From Desulfuromonas sp. (GTDB lineage: Bacteria; Desulfobacterota; Desulfuromonadia; Desulfuromonadales; BM103), in NCBI GenBank assembly GCA_012026975.1, contig VEPG01000090.1, positions 1-63,890 on the forward strand: DNA of 63,890 bases, written 5' to 3'. A model generated the notes under the pieces. It ran no database searches. It saw only the letters and a program-made list of their open reading frames with translations, and was not told the origin of the DNA. Position 1 is the first letter of the stretch. Each line of letters starts with the position of its first letter. The position numbers were made by a program, and so were the translations under genes. Shown here one piece after another: positions 9,145 through 17,298 of this stretch.

Positions 9145-11235
9145 ATGGTCGATGCCGCCATCCGCCAACGCCACGCTGCGCTGTGCGACCAGATTAAACA
9201 CCATAACTACCTCTACTACACCCTCTCGACACATGAAATAACCGACTTTGAATATGATGAACTATTCAAAGAATTAATCCGTCTTGAAAATGAAAACCCT
9301 GAACTCGCAACCCTCGACTCTCCTAGTCAGACAGTTGGCAGTCAGACTCTAGATAAATTTCAGAAGATTGAACATGCTATTCCTATGTTGTCTATAGACA
9401 CAAAAACCCCATCTAAGCTTATTTCAGAAATAAGAAAGAGTTTCATACATTACAAAAATACAATTCCAGAAATTGTAGCAGAGCCTAAAATAGATGGACT
9501 TTCATGCTCTATACGTTATGAAAATCGGAAGTTAGTTAGAGGAGCTACGAGAGGCGACGGTTTTGTAGGTGAAGATATCACTCAAAACGTGATGACAATT
9601 TCAGAAATACCAAAAACACTCCCCCCTGATTCTCCATCAGTTCTTGAAGTACGGGGAGAGGTCTATATGAAAACTCACGACTTTGAATCCATCCGCCAAA
9701 AACAACGCGAAAAGGGCGAACGCCCCTTTGAAAGTGCACGGAATGCAGCTGCGGGGAGCCTTAGACAACTCGACCCCAAGATTACAGCAGAACGACCTCT
9801 TCATTTTGCTGCCTACGCATTAGGAGAAACATCTGAAAGCATCGCCACCACTCAATGGGAAGCTAGAAAAAAACTTAAGTCATGGGGGATTCCCATCACA
9901 AAGCCTGCAGCACTATTATCATCTGAAGCAAAACTAGTTTCTTATTATGAGCGAATAAAAAAATATAGGGACAAACTGAATTTCTCTCTTGATGGAGTTG
10001 TTTTCAAAGTTAACAGCTTTGACTTACAAGGAAGAATAGGGACTACGGCCCGCGCCCCAGGTTGGGCAGCAGCCCAAAAGTTCCCCCCCGAGCAACACGA
10101 AACTGTCTTAGAACGAATAACCATTTCTGTTGGCCGCACAGGCACCCTCACACCGGTTGCCGAACTAAAACCGGTAAAATTTCGCGAAGCGACCATTTCA
10201 AACGCAACCCTTCATAATCAAGACGAAATTGAATGCAAAGATTTCCGAGAAGGTGACACAGTAATCGTTCAAAGAGCAGGAGATGTCATTCCACAGGTAG
10301 TTTCTGTGGTTATAGAAAAAAGAGCCTTGCACTGTAAGCCATACATTTTCCCAAAACACTGCCCAGAATGTGGGAGCAAAGCTGTCAGAAGCGAAAGAGA
10401 AGCTGCAACAAAATGCTCCGGAGGATTAACCTGTCCTGCTCAAGCGCTTGAAAGACTCAAACATTTTGTTTCCAGAGATGCTTTCAACATAGAAGGCCTC
10501 GGAGAAAAAAACATTGAGTTATTTTTCAACAAAGGCTTGATAAAAACACCTGCTGACATTTTCAAGCTAGAACGGCTTCTTTCAGAAGACACATTATGGG
10601 GAAATAATTATGATTTTGAACCATTGTCGAAATGGGATGGCTGGGGGAAAGTCTCAGCGAGGAAATTATTCGAAGCAATAAATGCAAGACGTCATATAAG
10701 TATAAACAGATTTATTTATGCTATTGGGATACCACAGATAGGGGAAAATACTGCTAAACTATTGTCAGAACACTATATTACAATTGATAATTTTATAAAC
10801 AGCTTAAAAAAAGCACAAAACAAAGCCACAGATGAATTCAATATACTGAAGAACATAAATGGAATAGGTGAAACAATCGTCGAAGAGCTTGTTTGTTTTA
10901 TAAATGAAGATCACAACATAAACGCGTTGTCAGATCTTCTTAGTTTAATAAGCATAGAAAGTTACGAGAGCAAAAAAACATTCACCTCGATATTTAGCGG
11001 GAAAACGGTGGTTTTCACAGGAACATTATCCAACAAGAGCAGAAAAGCCGCAAAAATAGAGGCAGAGCGGCTTGGAGCAAAAATAGCAAGCGAAGTATCT
11101 TCCAAAACCGACTTTCTTATCGCAGGCACAGATCCTGGTTCTAAACTTAAACGTGCTCAAGAAATGAATATCAAAATATTAACTGAAACCGAATGGGATG
11201 AAATAACTAAAGAGATTCTTTATGGAAAAAATTAA
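9145..11235 (+). CDS. ligA: LigA, NAD+-dependent DNA ligase (compositionally chimeric)
   Basis: This ligase seals nicks in replication and repair using NAD+. The 696-residue protein has the Ia domain (residues about 1-65), the adenylation domain with AEPKIDG (nucleotidyl lysine K115), the OB fold, the zinc finger (CPECGS then CSGGLTCP), helix-hairpin-helix repeats and a C-terminal BRCT domain (about 615-690). The first 25-30 codons are GC-rich like the host, but the rest is AT-rich (18 G/C in bases 10681-10740). The segment LSKWDGWGKVSARKLFEAI and the wording around it resemble alphaproteobacterial-type LigA more than what I expect in this lineage. A donor of another group is an inference. 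TGGAG lies 9 nt before the ATG. Confidence 0.96.
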   Translation: MVDAAIRQRHAALCDQIKHHNYLYYTLSTHEITDFEYDELFKELIRLENENPELATLDSPSQTVGSQTLDKFQKIEHAIPMLSIDTKTPSKLISEIRKSFIHYKNTIPEIVAEPKIDGLSCSIRYENRKLVRGATRGDGFVGEDITQNVMTISEIPKTLPPDSPSVLEVRGEVYMKTHDFESIRQKQREKGERPFESARNAAAGSLRQLDPKITAERPLHFAAYALGETSESIATTQWEARKKLKSWGIPITKPAALLSSEAKLVSYYERIKKYRDKLNFSLDGVVFKVNSFDLQGRIGTTARAPGWAAAQKFPPEQHETVLERITISVGRTGTLTPVAELKPVKFREATISNATLHNQDEIECKDFREGDTVIVQRAGDVIPQVVSVVIEKRALHCKPYIFPKHCPECGSKAVRSEREAATKCSGGLTCPAQALERLKHFVSRDAFNIEGLGEKNIELFFNKGLIKTPADIFKLERLLSEDTLWGNNYDFEPLSKWDGWGKVSARKLFEAINARRHISINRFIYAIGIPQIGENTAKLLSEHYITIDNFINSLKKAQNKATDEFNILKNINGIGETIVEELVCFINEDHNINALSDLLSLISIESYESKKTFTSIFSGKTVVFTGTLSNKSRKAAKIEAERLGAKIASEVSSKTDFLIAGTDPGSKLKRAQEMNIKILTETEWDEITKEILYGKN

Positions 11236-11734
11236 TTTACGACGAGCAAATAGGCTAATAACCGATTTTGCAGATGGTTTTGCAATAGACTGGTTTATGC
11301 AGGTGAAGGAATGTTTTAAAAGTGAATTGGATATTAAATACACACCAAGGGTTAAAAACAAGATAGTCAGTTATGAATGGACACAAGGGACTTACTACAG
11401 TTTCTCAACAGGCCAAATTATTTATGATAGCAAATTTGCATATGACAGCTGGCGCACTGGATTAGAAAAAATCAACTACGCTTGCCAAATAATAGAAGCC
11501 AAGCCAGATCAACCTATAGCTCAACAAAAAAATAGTAATACAACTAAAGATATAAAGATAAACGGATATGTGAAGTTTATACTATACAAATGCAATAGCA
11601 ATGACAACAAGCTTGATGCTATTGCCTGTTATAATGTCTCACAAACTGAGTTTGTGAACTTTTTAAAAAATGGGGTCATCGGCAATGAAAACTTTAAAAT
11701 TCGCGATCACATCGGCCAGTTGCAATTGCTATGA
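11222..11734 (+). CDS. Hypothetical protein in AT-rich segment
   Basis: A 170-residue protein (MEKINLRRANRLITDFADGF) that I do not recognise. It has no signal peptide or membrane segment and is moderately basic, with many aromatic residues in the middle (YEWTQGTYYSFSTGQIIYDSK). Its ATG overlaps the last four codons of ligA in another frame and its 3' end overlaps the SWIM gene by 50 bp, so the three genes probably share one transcript. Composition is as AT-rich as the ligA body, so it likely arrived with it. The long 3' overlap leaves open a frameshift joining it to the next gene, but the SWIM gene makes a sensible complete protein on its own. Confidence 0.6.
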   Translation: MEKINLRRANRLITDFADGFAIDWFMQVKECFKSELDIKYTPRVKNKIVSYEWTQGTYYSFSTGQIIYDSKFAYDSWRTGLEKINYACQIIEAKPDQPIAQQKNSNTTKDIKINGYVKFILYKCNSNDNKLDAIACYNVSQTEFVNFLKNGVIGNENFKIRDHIGQLQLL

Positions 11735-12017
11735 AATTACATTTAAGAAAAAGGACCAAGGAATCACCTCAAGCTGCACTTGTGCTGCTGGAGAGCATGG
11801 TCAGTTGTGCAAACATCGCCTTGAAATACTACATGGCGACATCTCATCCATCACAAGCGGGAACGAGAGCGAAGCAGCCATTGTGTTGTCTTGGCTAGAA
11901 GGGACCATGGTAGCCGAAGCGCTAAAACAAGTTTCCGAAGCTGAGGTGAGTTACGAAACGGCGAAGAAAAAACTTTTCTCAGCGAAAAGAAATTTATCAA
12001 GGTTGTTAAATGGCTAA
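11685..12017 (+). CDS. Small SWIM-type zinc-finger protein
   Basis: The 110-residue protein carries a SWIM motif, SCTCAAGEHGQLCKHRLEIL (about residues 29-48), with the CxC...CxH zinc ligands. After it comes a helical, Ala/Lys-rich tail (EVSYETAKKKLFSAKRNLSRLL) that could form a coiled coil. SWIM fingers are found in DNA- or protein-binding factors such as SWI2/SNF2 partners and MuDR transposases; stand-alone versions of this size have no firm function. I prefer the internal ATG at 11685 (MKTLKFAITSASCNCYEI) over 11670 because it opens directly into the beta-strand-like domain. It overlaps the previous ORF by 50 bp and acyP by 8 bp. Composition is foreign. Confidence 0.7.
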   Translation: MKTLKFAITSASCNCYEITFKKKDQGITSSCTCAAGEHGQLCKHRLEILHGDISSITSGNESEAAIVLSWLEGTMVAEALKQVSEAEVSYETAKKKLFSAKRNLSRLLNG

Positions 12018-12297
12018 TCACGAACTAAAGCGAGCACGTATCAGGGTGACCGGCCGGGTACAGGGGGTCTTCTACCGCCAGTCGACCGTGGAGATGGTGG
12101 GACCGCTCGGTCTCAGCGGCTGGGTGCGCAACCTGCCCGACGGTAGCGTCGAGGCCCTGTTCGAAGGAGAGCGGACGGCGATCGAGCAGGCCATCGCCTG
12201 GTGCCGGCAGGGGCCGCCACGGGCGGCGGTCGATGCGGTTGCAGTCGAGTGGCTGGACGGGCCGGCGGAGTGCAGCGGGTTCGCGACCCGTCACTGA
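12010..12297 (+). CDS. acyP: Acylphosphatase
   Basis: A small cytosolic enzyme that hydrolyses acyl phosphates such as acetyl or carbamoyl phosphate. The 95-residue protein has the family signature GRVQGVFYRQST (residues about 14-25, with the catalytic Arg) and LSGWVRNLPDGSVEALFEG, containing the catalytic Asn. Its start overlaps the SWIM gene by 8 bp. Only its first dozen codons are AT-rich; from ATCAGGGTGACCGG on it is host-like. The right edge of the foreign segment therefore falls inside this gene without breaking it. A ligA-acyP pairing before the replacement is plausible but not shown. Confidence 0.93.
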   Translation: MANHELKRARIRVTGRVQGVFYRQSTVEMVGPLGLSGWVRNLPDGSVEALFEGERTAIEQAIAWCRQGPPRAAVDAVAVEWLDGPAECSGFATRH

Positions 12298-12680
12298 CCC
12301 TTGCCGGCATCCGCCAGCAGTCGCTCAACTGTATCGAGGACCTCCCGAGCCAGGAACGGCTTGGTCATGAACCCCTCGGCACCGACCTTTCGACCGGTCT
12401 CCAGATCGTCCTCGGCACCGCGCGCGGTCAGAAAAACGACTGGAATCCTGGCCGTCTCCGGCTGCCCCTTGAGATACTGGCAGACCTTGAAGCCGTCGAT
12501 TTCCGGCATCATCACATCGAGCAGGATCAGGTCGGGCTGCTCCTGGCGTGCCATGGCCATCCCCAGCTGCCCGTTCTCCGCATACAGCAGCTCATATCCC
12601 TTCAGCTTGAGGATCGCCTCCAGCAGCCGCAGCACCGTGCGATGATCATCAATCAGCAGGATTTTTGCCTTTGTCGTCAT
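12291..12680 (-). CDS. Stand-alone response regulator receiver protein
   Basis: A 129-residue CheY-like receiver without an output domain. The acidic pair D11/D12, phospho-acceptor D55 (LILLDVMMPE), the conserved Thr (FLTARG) and the Lys of MTKPF are all present. Such proteins act by binding partners, for example in chemotaxis or a phosphorelay. The start overlaps the stop of rsmI by 4 bp, so the two are co-transcribed, a linkage that does not reveal its partner. It converges on acyP and the two coding regions overlap by 7 bp. Confidence 0.9.
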   Translation of the reverse strand: MTTKAKILLIDDHRTVLRLLEAILKLKGYELLYAENGQLGMAMARQEQPDLILLDVMMPEIDGFKVCQYLKGQPETARIPVVFLTARGAEDDLETGRKVGAEGFMTKPFLAREVLDTVERLLADAGKGQ

Positions 12681-13528
12681 TCCGACTCCTTCTCCCCCTC
12701 GCTTCGATCGATCTCCAGACTGATCCGGTAAACCTCGCTGCGCGGCACGCCAAACTCCTTCGCCACCTGTTTGACCGCCTCCTTGCGCGACAGCCGCCGG
12801 ACTCCCATGAGTTCGCCAAGGACCATCGTCAGGTCGCGCTCCGGCGCAATCGCGGCAAACGGCGGCAGCACCAGCACCAGTTCGCCGCGCACCCGTTCCG
12901 TGCCGAAATGCTCTTGTGCCTGCCCGACCGTCCCCCGGAACAGCTCTTCGTGCAGCTTGGTCAGTTCACGCGCCACCACCAGCGGCCGGTCGCCCCCCCA
13001 GACTGCGGCGATTGCCGCCAGGGTGGCCAGCAGCCGGTGCGGGGTTTCATAGCAGACCACTGTGCGCGGCTCGTCGCGTATCGCGCGCAAGGACTCCTCC
13101 CGTGCGGCCGCCCGGGTTGGCAGGAACCCTTCGAAGACAAAGCGGTCGGTCGGTTCACCGGCAGCGCTCAGGGCGGCCAGCAGGGCTGATGCCCCCGGCA
13201 CCGGCGAGACCGGCACACCTGCCGCGTGGCAGGCGCGCACCAGCCGATAGCCGGGATCGGCAATCGCCGGCGTGCCGGCGTCGCTGATCAGGGCGATACT
13301 CTCGCCGCCCGACAGCCGGCCGAGCAGCTTCTCCTGGCGCTGCTGCTCGTTATGCTCGTGATAGGAAACCAGCGGCGTGCGAATGCCGAAGTGGTTGAGC
13401 AGCTTGCGGCTGTGCCGGGTGTCCTCGGCGGCGATCAGGGACACCTCGCGCAGGATGCGCAGGGCACGGGCGGTGATGTCCTCGAGATTGCCGATCGGCG
13501 TGGCAACGACGTAAAGGGTACCGGGCAT
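12677..13528 (-). CDS. rsmI: RsmI, 16S rRNA C1402 2'-O-methyltransferase
   Basis: RsmI methylates the ribose of C1402 in 16S rRNA, the nucleotide whose base RsmH modifies. The protein (about 283 residues) opens with PGTLYVVATPIGNLEDIT and contains AEDTRHSRKLLNHF, ISDAGTPAIADPG (the SAM-binding tetrapyrrole-methylase-type fold) and PVPGASALLAAL, all diagnostic. I use the ATG at 13528; a GTG three codons upstream (13537) is possible. The C-terminus has a small basic helical region (LSRKEAVKQVAKEFG). It is co-transcribed with the response regulator that overlaps its stop. Confidence 0.96.
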   Translation of the reverse strand: MPGTLYVVATPIGNLEDITARALRILREVSLIAAEDTRHSRKLLNHFGIRTPLVSYHEHNEQQRQEKLLGRLSGGESIALISDAGTPAIADPGYRLVRACHAAGVPVSPVPGASALLAALSAAGEPTDRFVFEGFLPTRAAAREESLRAIRDEPRTVVCYETPHRLLATLAAIAAVWGGDRPLVVARELTKLHEELFRGTVGQAQEHFGTERVRGELVLVLPPFAAIAPERDLTMVLGELMGVRRLSRKEAVKQVAKEFGVPRSEVYRISLEIDRSEGEKESE

Positions 13529-13561
13529 ATTTTCCACAAGAAACAGTTGTAGTTAGGTTTT

Positions 13562-13608
13562 GTAGGGGCGCATGGCATGCGCCCAGGGCGGACGCCGTCC
13601 GCCCCTAC
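13562..13608. repeat. Short palindromic repeat with GTAGGGGCG ends, containing the nadE stop codon
   Basis: The 47-bp element begins GTAGGGGCG and ends with its reverse complement CGCCCCTAC. Inside are two smaller dyads: GGGCGCATG/CATGCGCCC-like, and GGGCGGAC/GTCCGCCC. On the minus strand the final GTAG supplies the TAG stop of nadE. It resembles REP-type interspersed repeats with GTAGGGGCG termini. Copy number elsewhere cannot be judged here. Confidence 0.75.
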
Positions 13609-15551
13609 GTTTCCTGTTCCAGATCCGCCAGCCACAAGGCAACGCTGGCATCGCTCGGCATGCGCCAGTCGCCGCGCGGCGACAGCGCCACGCTGCCGAC
13701 CTTCGGCCCGTCCGGCAGACAGGAGCGTTTGAACTGCTGGGCGAAGAAGCGCTGCAGGAAGAGCTTCAGCCAGCGGCACAGTTCCTCGTCGGCATAGTCG
13801 CCGCCGAATGCCTGACGGGCCAGTTGCAGCACCTTGCGCGGCGCGAAGTGGCAGCGCACCACCTGGTAAAGAAAGAAGTCGTGGAGTTCGTAGGGACCGA
13901 CATGGTCCTCGGTCTGCTGGCTGATGCTGCCGTCGGGGTGCGGCGGCAGCAATTCGGGGGAGACCGGCGTGGCGCAGACGTCGTGCAGAACCGTCGCCGT
14001 CCTGCCGCTGAACTCGGCTTCCGCGCACCAGTCGATCAGGTAGCGCACCAGCGTCTTCGGCACCGCCGCGTTGACCGCGTACATCGACATGTGGTCGCCG
14101 TTATAGGTGCACCAGCCGAGGGCCAGCTCCGAAAGGTCGCCGGTGCCGATTACCAGCCCCCGCACCTGGTTGGCGACATCCATCAGGATCTGGGTGCGCT
14201 CGCGAGCCTGGGCATTCTCGAAGGTGATGTCGTGCCGCGCGGGATCGTGGCCGATATCGCGGAAGTGCTGGTTGACCGCGGCATCAATGGCGATGGTGCG
14301 CAGGGTGACGCCCAACTCTTCGGCCAGCGCCTCGGCGTTGCCGCGGGTGCGGGTGGTGGTGCCGAAGCCGGGCATGGTCACCGCCTGAATCCCGGCGCGC
14401 GCCAAGCCAAGCCGGTCGAAGGCCTTGACCGTGACCAGCAGGGCCAGGGTTGAATCGAGCCCCCCGGAGATGCCGAGCACCACCTGGCGACTGCCGGTGT
14501 GGCGCAGCCTGGTCATCAGCCCGGTGGTCTGAATGGCGAAGATTTCCCGACAGCGGGCTTCGCGCTCATCGGTCCGGGCAGGGACGAACGGCGTGCGCGG
14601 AACCGGGCGCTGGAGCCTTGCCGTCGTGGTGTCGCCCACCGCGATCGGCACCGACCGGTACTGCCGTCGCGGCCGACTGGCCGCGAAGCTGCTCTGCCGC
14701 TGGCGTTCGACCATCAGGCGCTGCAGGTCGAGATCGGCGACGGCCAGGGATGATTCGAAGCGGAAACGTTCGGTCTCGGCCAGTACCTGTCCGTACTCGG
14801 CGATCAGCGAATGGCCTGAGAAGACCAGGTCGGTGCTCGATTCGCCGGGACCGGCCGAGGCGTAGAGATAGGCGGCCAGGCAACGCGCCGACTGCGCCTC
14901 GACCAGGGCACGGCGGTAGGCGCACTTGCCGAGGATTTCCGGGCTGGCGGAGAGGTTAATCAGCAGCGTCGCCCCGGCCACGGCCAGATCGCCGCTCGGC
15001 GGGTTGGCCACCCAGGCATCCTCGCAGACTTCGATGCCGAGCACGCATTCGGGGAAGTCGATGGCGGGAAAGAGCAGGTCGGTGCCGAACGGCACCTCCC
15101 TGCCGGCAAAATGCACATGATCCGCCGTGGCCTCGTCAGCCGGAGCGAACCAGCGCCGTTCGTAGAATTCCTGGCTGTTGGGGAGGAAGGTTTTCGGCAC
15201 GATGCCGCAGATCTGCCCGCCGCTCAGCACGAAGGCCGCATTGAACAGGCGCCCGCCCTGGCGCAGCGGCGCGCCGACCACCAGGGCGACGCCGAGCCGG
15301 CCGCTGGCCGCGGCTAGCCGCAAGATGGCGGCTTCGGCCTGCGCCAGCAGCAATGGCTGGCCGAACAGGTCGCCGCAACTGTAGCCGGTGACGGCCAGTT
15401 CGGGGAAGACTGCCAGGCGCACCCCATCCTTCGCCGCCTGCGCGGCGGCGGTCTCGATGGCCGCCGCATTGAAGGCAACGTCGGCAACCTTCAGTTCGGG
15501 GGTAACGGCGGCCACCCGCAGCATCCCCAGGCTCCGCAAGGAAACGGACAC
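13605..15551 (-). CDS. nadE: NadE, glutamine-dependent NAD+ synthetase
   Basis: NadE makes NAD+ from deamido-NAD+, ATP and glutamine. The N-terminal nitrilase-type glutaminase domain (about residues 10-270) shows the catalytic Glu ([16 protein letters not shown]), Lys and the Cys of [10 protein letters not shown]. The C-terminal synthetase domain has the P-loop [12 protein letters not shown] chose the GTG at 15551 because a strong GGAGGAGG-type ribosome site lies 5-6 nt before it, giving about 648 residues; an ATG at 15524 ([11 protein letters not shown]) is the other candidate. A frame opening further upstream lacks support. Its stop codon lies in the palindromic repeat at 13562-13608. Confidence 0.95.
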   Translation of the reverse strand: MSVSLRSLGMLRVAAVTPELKVADVAFNAAAIETAAAQAAKDGVRLAVFPELAVTGYSCGDLFGQPLLLAQAEAAILRLAAASGRLGVALVVGAPLRQGGRLFNAAFVLSGGQICGIVPKTFLPNSQEFYERRWFAPADEATADHVHFAGREVPFGTDLLFPAIDFPECVLGIEVCEDAWVANPPSGDLAVAGATLLINLSASPEILGKCAYRRALVEAQSARCLAAYLYASAGPGESSTDLVFSGHSLIAEYGQVLAETERFRFESSLAVADLDLQRLMVERQRQSSFAASRPRRQYRSVPIAVGDTTTARLQRPVPRTPFVPARTDEREARCREIFAIQTTGLMTRLRHTGSRQVVLGISGGLDSTLALLVTVKAFDRLGLARAGIQAVTMPGFGTTTRTRGNAEALAEELGVTLRTIAIDAAVNQHFRDIGHDPARHDITFENAQARERTQILMDVANQVRGLVIGTGDLSELALGWCTYNGDHMSMYAVNAAVPKTLVRYLIDWCAEAEFSGRTATVLHDVCATPVSPELLPPHPDGSISQQTEDHVGPYELHDFFLYQVVRCHFAPRKVLQLARQAFGGDYADEELCRWLKLFLQRFFAQQFKRSCLPDGPKVGSVALSPRGDWRMPSDASVALWLADLEQET

Positions 15552-15631
15552 CTTGACCTCCTCCGTCTGCAAATTCAAATGGGTTTTAATTGTACGGCGG
15601 GAAACGCAAAAAGGCAAACAAACGCGGAAGG

Positions 15632-15994
15632 TTAGAGTCCAAAGGCATTCGGGATGTGGGCGATGGTCGGTTCACCCTGGTCGACGAGGACCGAAATCAC
15701 GTCGAAACGCGGCTGCAGCTCGGGATGGCGATGGGAACCGAGATACCACTGGGCCGTCCGCAGGATCTGCCTTTGTTTATGCGCGCCGACCGCTTCGGCC
15801 GGGGCGCCGAAGGCCGTGCCGCGCCGGGTCTTGACCTCGACGAAGAGCAGAAACCGCCGGTCGCGGGCCACGATGTCGAGCTCGCCGACCGGCGTCCGGT
15901 AGTTGCGGGCGAGGATCGTGAAGCCGCGCTGTTCGAGATGGCGGGCGGCCACTTCCTCCCCCTGTTTGCCGAGACTCAGCCGCGCCTGGGTCAC
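15632..15994 (-). CDS. YraN/UPF0102 family nuclease-like protein
   Basis: The 120-residue protein belongs to UPF0102 (YraN), which has a restriction-endonuclease-like fold of uncertain role. Key segments are [36 protein letters not shown] and [11 protein letters not shown]; the ELD and EVK residues match the PD-(D/E)XK catalytic pattern. The start is the GTG at 15994 (MTQARLSLG), which overlaps the rnhB stop as GTGA. The longer open frame running back into rnhB is not used. Pairing with rnhB directly upstream is common in bacteria and suggests a nucleic-acid role. Confidence 0.9.
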   Translation of the reverse strand: MTQARLSLGKQGEEVAARHLEQRGFTILARNYRTPVGELDIVARDRRFLLFVEVKTRRGTAFGAPAEAVGAHKQRQILRTAQWYLGSHRHPELQPRFDVISVLVDQGEPTIAHIPNAFGL

Positions 15995-16632
15995 GGGCAA
16001 TGCTCGCGCACCCCGCCGAAGGTGCGGCGGTGGCAGGGCGAAGGGCCGAGGCTGGCGATGGCGGCGAGATGGGCAGCGCTGCCGTACCCCTTGTGGCCGG
16101 CGAGACCATAGCCGGGATGCAGGCGATCGAGGGAACACATGATCCGATCGCGTACCACCTTGGCCACCACCGAGGCGGCGGCGATCGACAGGGAACGGGA
16201 GTCGCCCTTGACCAGCGTCTGCTGCGGCAGGGGGAGCGGCACCGGCACATTGCCGTCGATCAGCAGAAAGTCGGGAGGGAGATTGAGTCGGCCGACCGCG
16301 CGCTGCATGCCGAGCAGGGTGGCCTGGAGAATGTTGATCCGGTCGATCTCCTCGGCGCGGGCCACGCCGATCCCCACCGCCAGAGCCTGGGCGCGGATCA
16401 GCGGGTAGAGCCGCTCGCGGGCCTTTTGACTGAGCTGCTTGGAATCGGTCAGCCCGGGAAGATCGAATTCATCGGGGAGGATGACGGCGGCGGCCACCAC
16501 CGGACCGGCCAGCGGCCCGCGCCCGGCCTCGTCGACCCCGGCCACGGCGCGGAAGCCGCGCGAGCGCGCCTGCTGCTCGAAGTGCAGCGTCGAGAGGGGT
16601 TCGCTGGTGAAGAGTTCAGACTGGGCGGCCAT
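15991..16632 (-). CDS. rnhB: RNase HII
   Basis: RNase HII cuts the RNA strand of RNA-DNA hybrids and removes single ribonucleotides from DNA. The 213-residue protein (from the ATG at 16632) has the signature [20 protein letters not shown] with the first catalytic Asp/Glu pair, then [14 protein letters not shown] and [14 protein letters not shown], supplying the remaining acidic residues. A TTG at 16671 would add 13 residues but begins right after the rplS terminator and has no ribosome site. It is coupled to yraN by a GTGA overlap. Confidence 0.95.
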   Translation of the reverse strand: MAAQSELFTSEPLSTLHFEQQARSRGFRAVAGVDEAGRGPLAGPVVAAAVILPDEFDLPGLTDSKQLSQKARERLYPLIRAQALAVGIGVARAEEIDRINILQATLLGMQRAVGRLNLPPDFLLIDGNVPVPLPLPQQTLVKGDSRSLSIAAASVVAKVVRDRIMCSLDRLHPGYGLAGHKGYGSAAHLAAIASLGPSPCHRRTFGGVREHCP

Positions 16633-16673
16633 GGCGACGGCGATTATGCCACCGTTTTGAGGCAACGCCAAAG

Positions 16674-16701
16674 CAAAAAGCCCCGGCGGATGCCGGGGCT
16701 T
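16674..16701 (-). terminator. Rho-independent terminator after rplS
   Basis: On the minus strand a 9-bp stem AGCCCCGGC/GCCGGGGCT with a 4-nt loop is followed by TTTTT. It lies 23 bp after the rplS stop and ends the ffh-rpsP-rimM-trmD-rplS transcript. rnhB and yraN behind it would need read-through or their own promoter. Confidence 0.85.
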
Positions 16702-16723
16702 TGAACGTTTCGCTGGTGGTAAA

Positions 16724-17071
16724 TTACTTCTTGCGCAGCTCGCGGATGCGGGCGGCTTTCCCCTGCAGGTTGCGCAGGTAGTAGAGCTTGGCGCGACGAA
16801 CGCGGCCGATGGTCAGCACTTCGATCTTCTCGACGGTCGGGGCATGCAGCGGGAAAACGCGCTCGACGCCGACACCGTTGGAAACCTTGCGAACCATGAA
16901 CGAGGAACCGGCGCCCTTGTTGTGGCGGGCGATGCAGACCCCCTGGAACAGCTGGATGCGTTGTTTGTCACCTTCGGTGATGCGCACGTGAACCTTCAGG
17001 GTATCTCCGGCCTTGAAGACGGGGATGTCCTTGCGCATCTGCTCCATACCAATACGATCGACGATGTTCAT
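16724..17071 (-). CDS. rplS: Ribosomal protein bL19
   Basis: bL19 lies at the 30S-50S interface of the ribosome. The 115-residue protein has the family segments [34 protein letters not shown] and [17 protein letters not shown], and ends in the basic tail [12 protein letters not shown]. Length and composition are typical. It is the last gene of the ffh-rpsP-rimM-trmD-rplS cluster. A 227-bp spacer separates it from trmD and holds a nested hairpin (17203-17289), an unusual gap inside a normally tight operon. A strong terminator follows. Confidence 0.98.
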   Translation of the reverse strand: MNIVDRIGMEQMRKDIPVFKAGDTLKVHVRITEGDKQRIQLFQGVCIARHNKGAGSSFMVRKVSNGVGVERVFPLHAPTVEKIEVLTIGRVRRAKLYYLRNLQGKAARIRELRKK

Positions 17072-17202
17072 CGTAGTTCCTCCTCAAATTCGGCGAATTG
17101 CTTACTTACAACAGTAGACAAGTCAAGTCAAGGGGAAAATGCGGGGGCACCCCGCCCGGCATACTGGTCAAGAGCTGAGAGGGAACCCCGACCAGCCAAG
17201 TG

Positions 17203-17289
17203 GCAGGCAGCGGGTGCGGCGATGCAAGCGGACAAACTGTCTGAGCGCAGCGAGTTTTTGTCCGCCAAATCGACGGACCCGCTGCCTGC
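17203..17289. repeat. Nested inverted repeat in the trmD-rplS spacer
   Basis: Outer arms GCAGGCAGCGGGT (17203-17215) and ACCCGCTGCCTGC (17277-17289) pair perfectly over 13 bp. Inside, GCGGACAAACT (17228-17238) pairs with AGTTTTTGTCCGC except for a 2-nt bulge, around a small CTG/CAG hairpin. The result is a long cruciform-like structure 9 bp from the trmD stop. It is probably a REP-like element rather than a terminator, because no T-tract follows on either strand. Confidence 0.7.
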
Positions 17290-17298
17290 AACCCCCGG

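Larger units (their letters stand above)
9225..12035. other. AT-rich segment of foreign composition replacing most of ligA up to acyP
   Basis: Base composition and codon choice change abruptly near codon 25-30 of ligA and change back within the first dozen codons of acyP. For scale, bases 10681-10740 hold 18 G/C of 60, while host bases 8101-8160 hold 41 of 60. The segment carries the bulk of ligA, an orphan ORF and a SWIM gene, all on the plus strand with overlapping ends. No integrase, transposase, tRNA or direct repeats were seen at its edges. This favours homologous or illegitimate replacement over a classical mobile element. The exact breakpoints are estimates. Confidence 0.8.

Noticed and set aside
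11661-11740. Frameshift joining the 170-residue ORF to the SWIM gene
   Set aside because: The SWIM gene has its own ATG and a complete domain, and the upstream ORF has a natural end. A 50-bp overlap is long but possible, so this is held as an alternative only.
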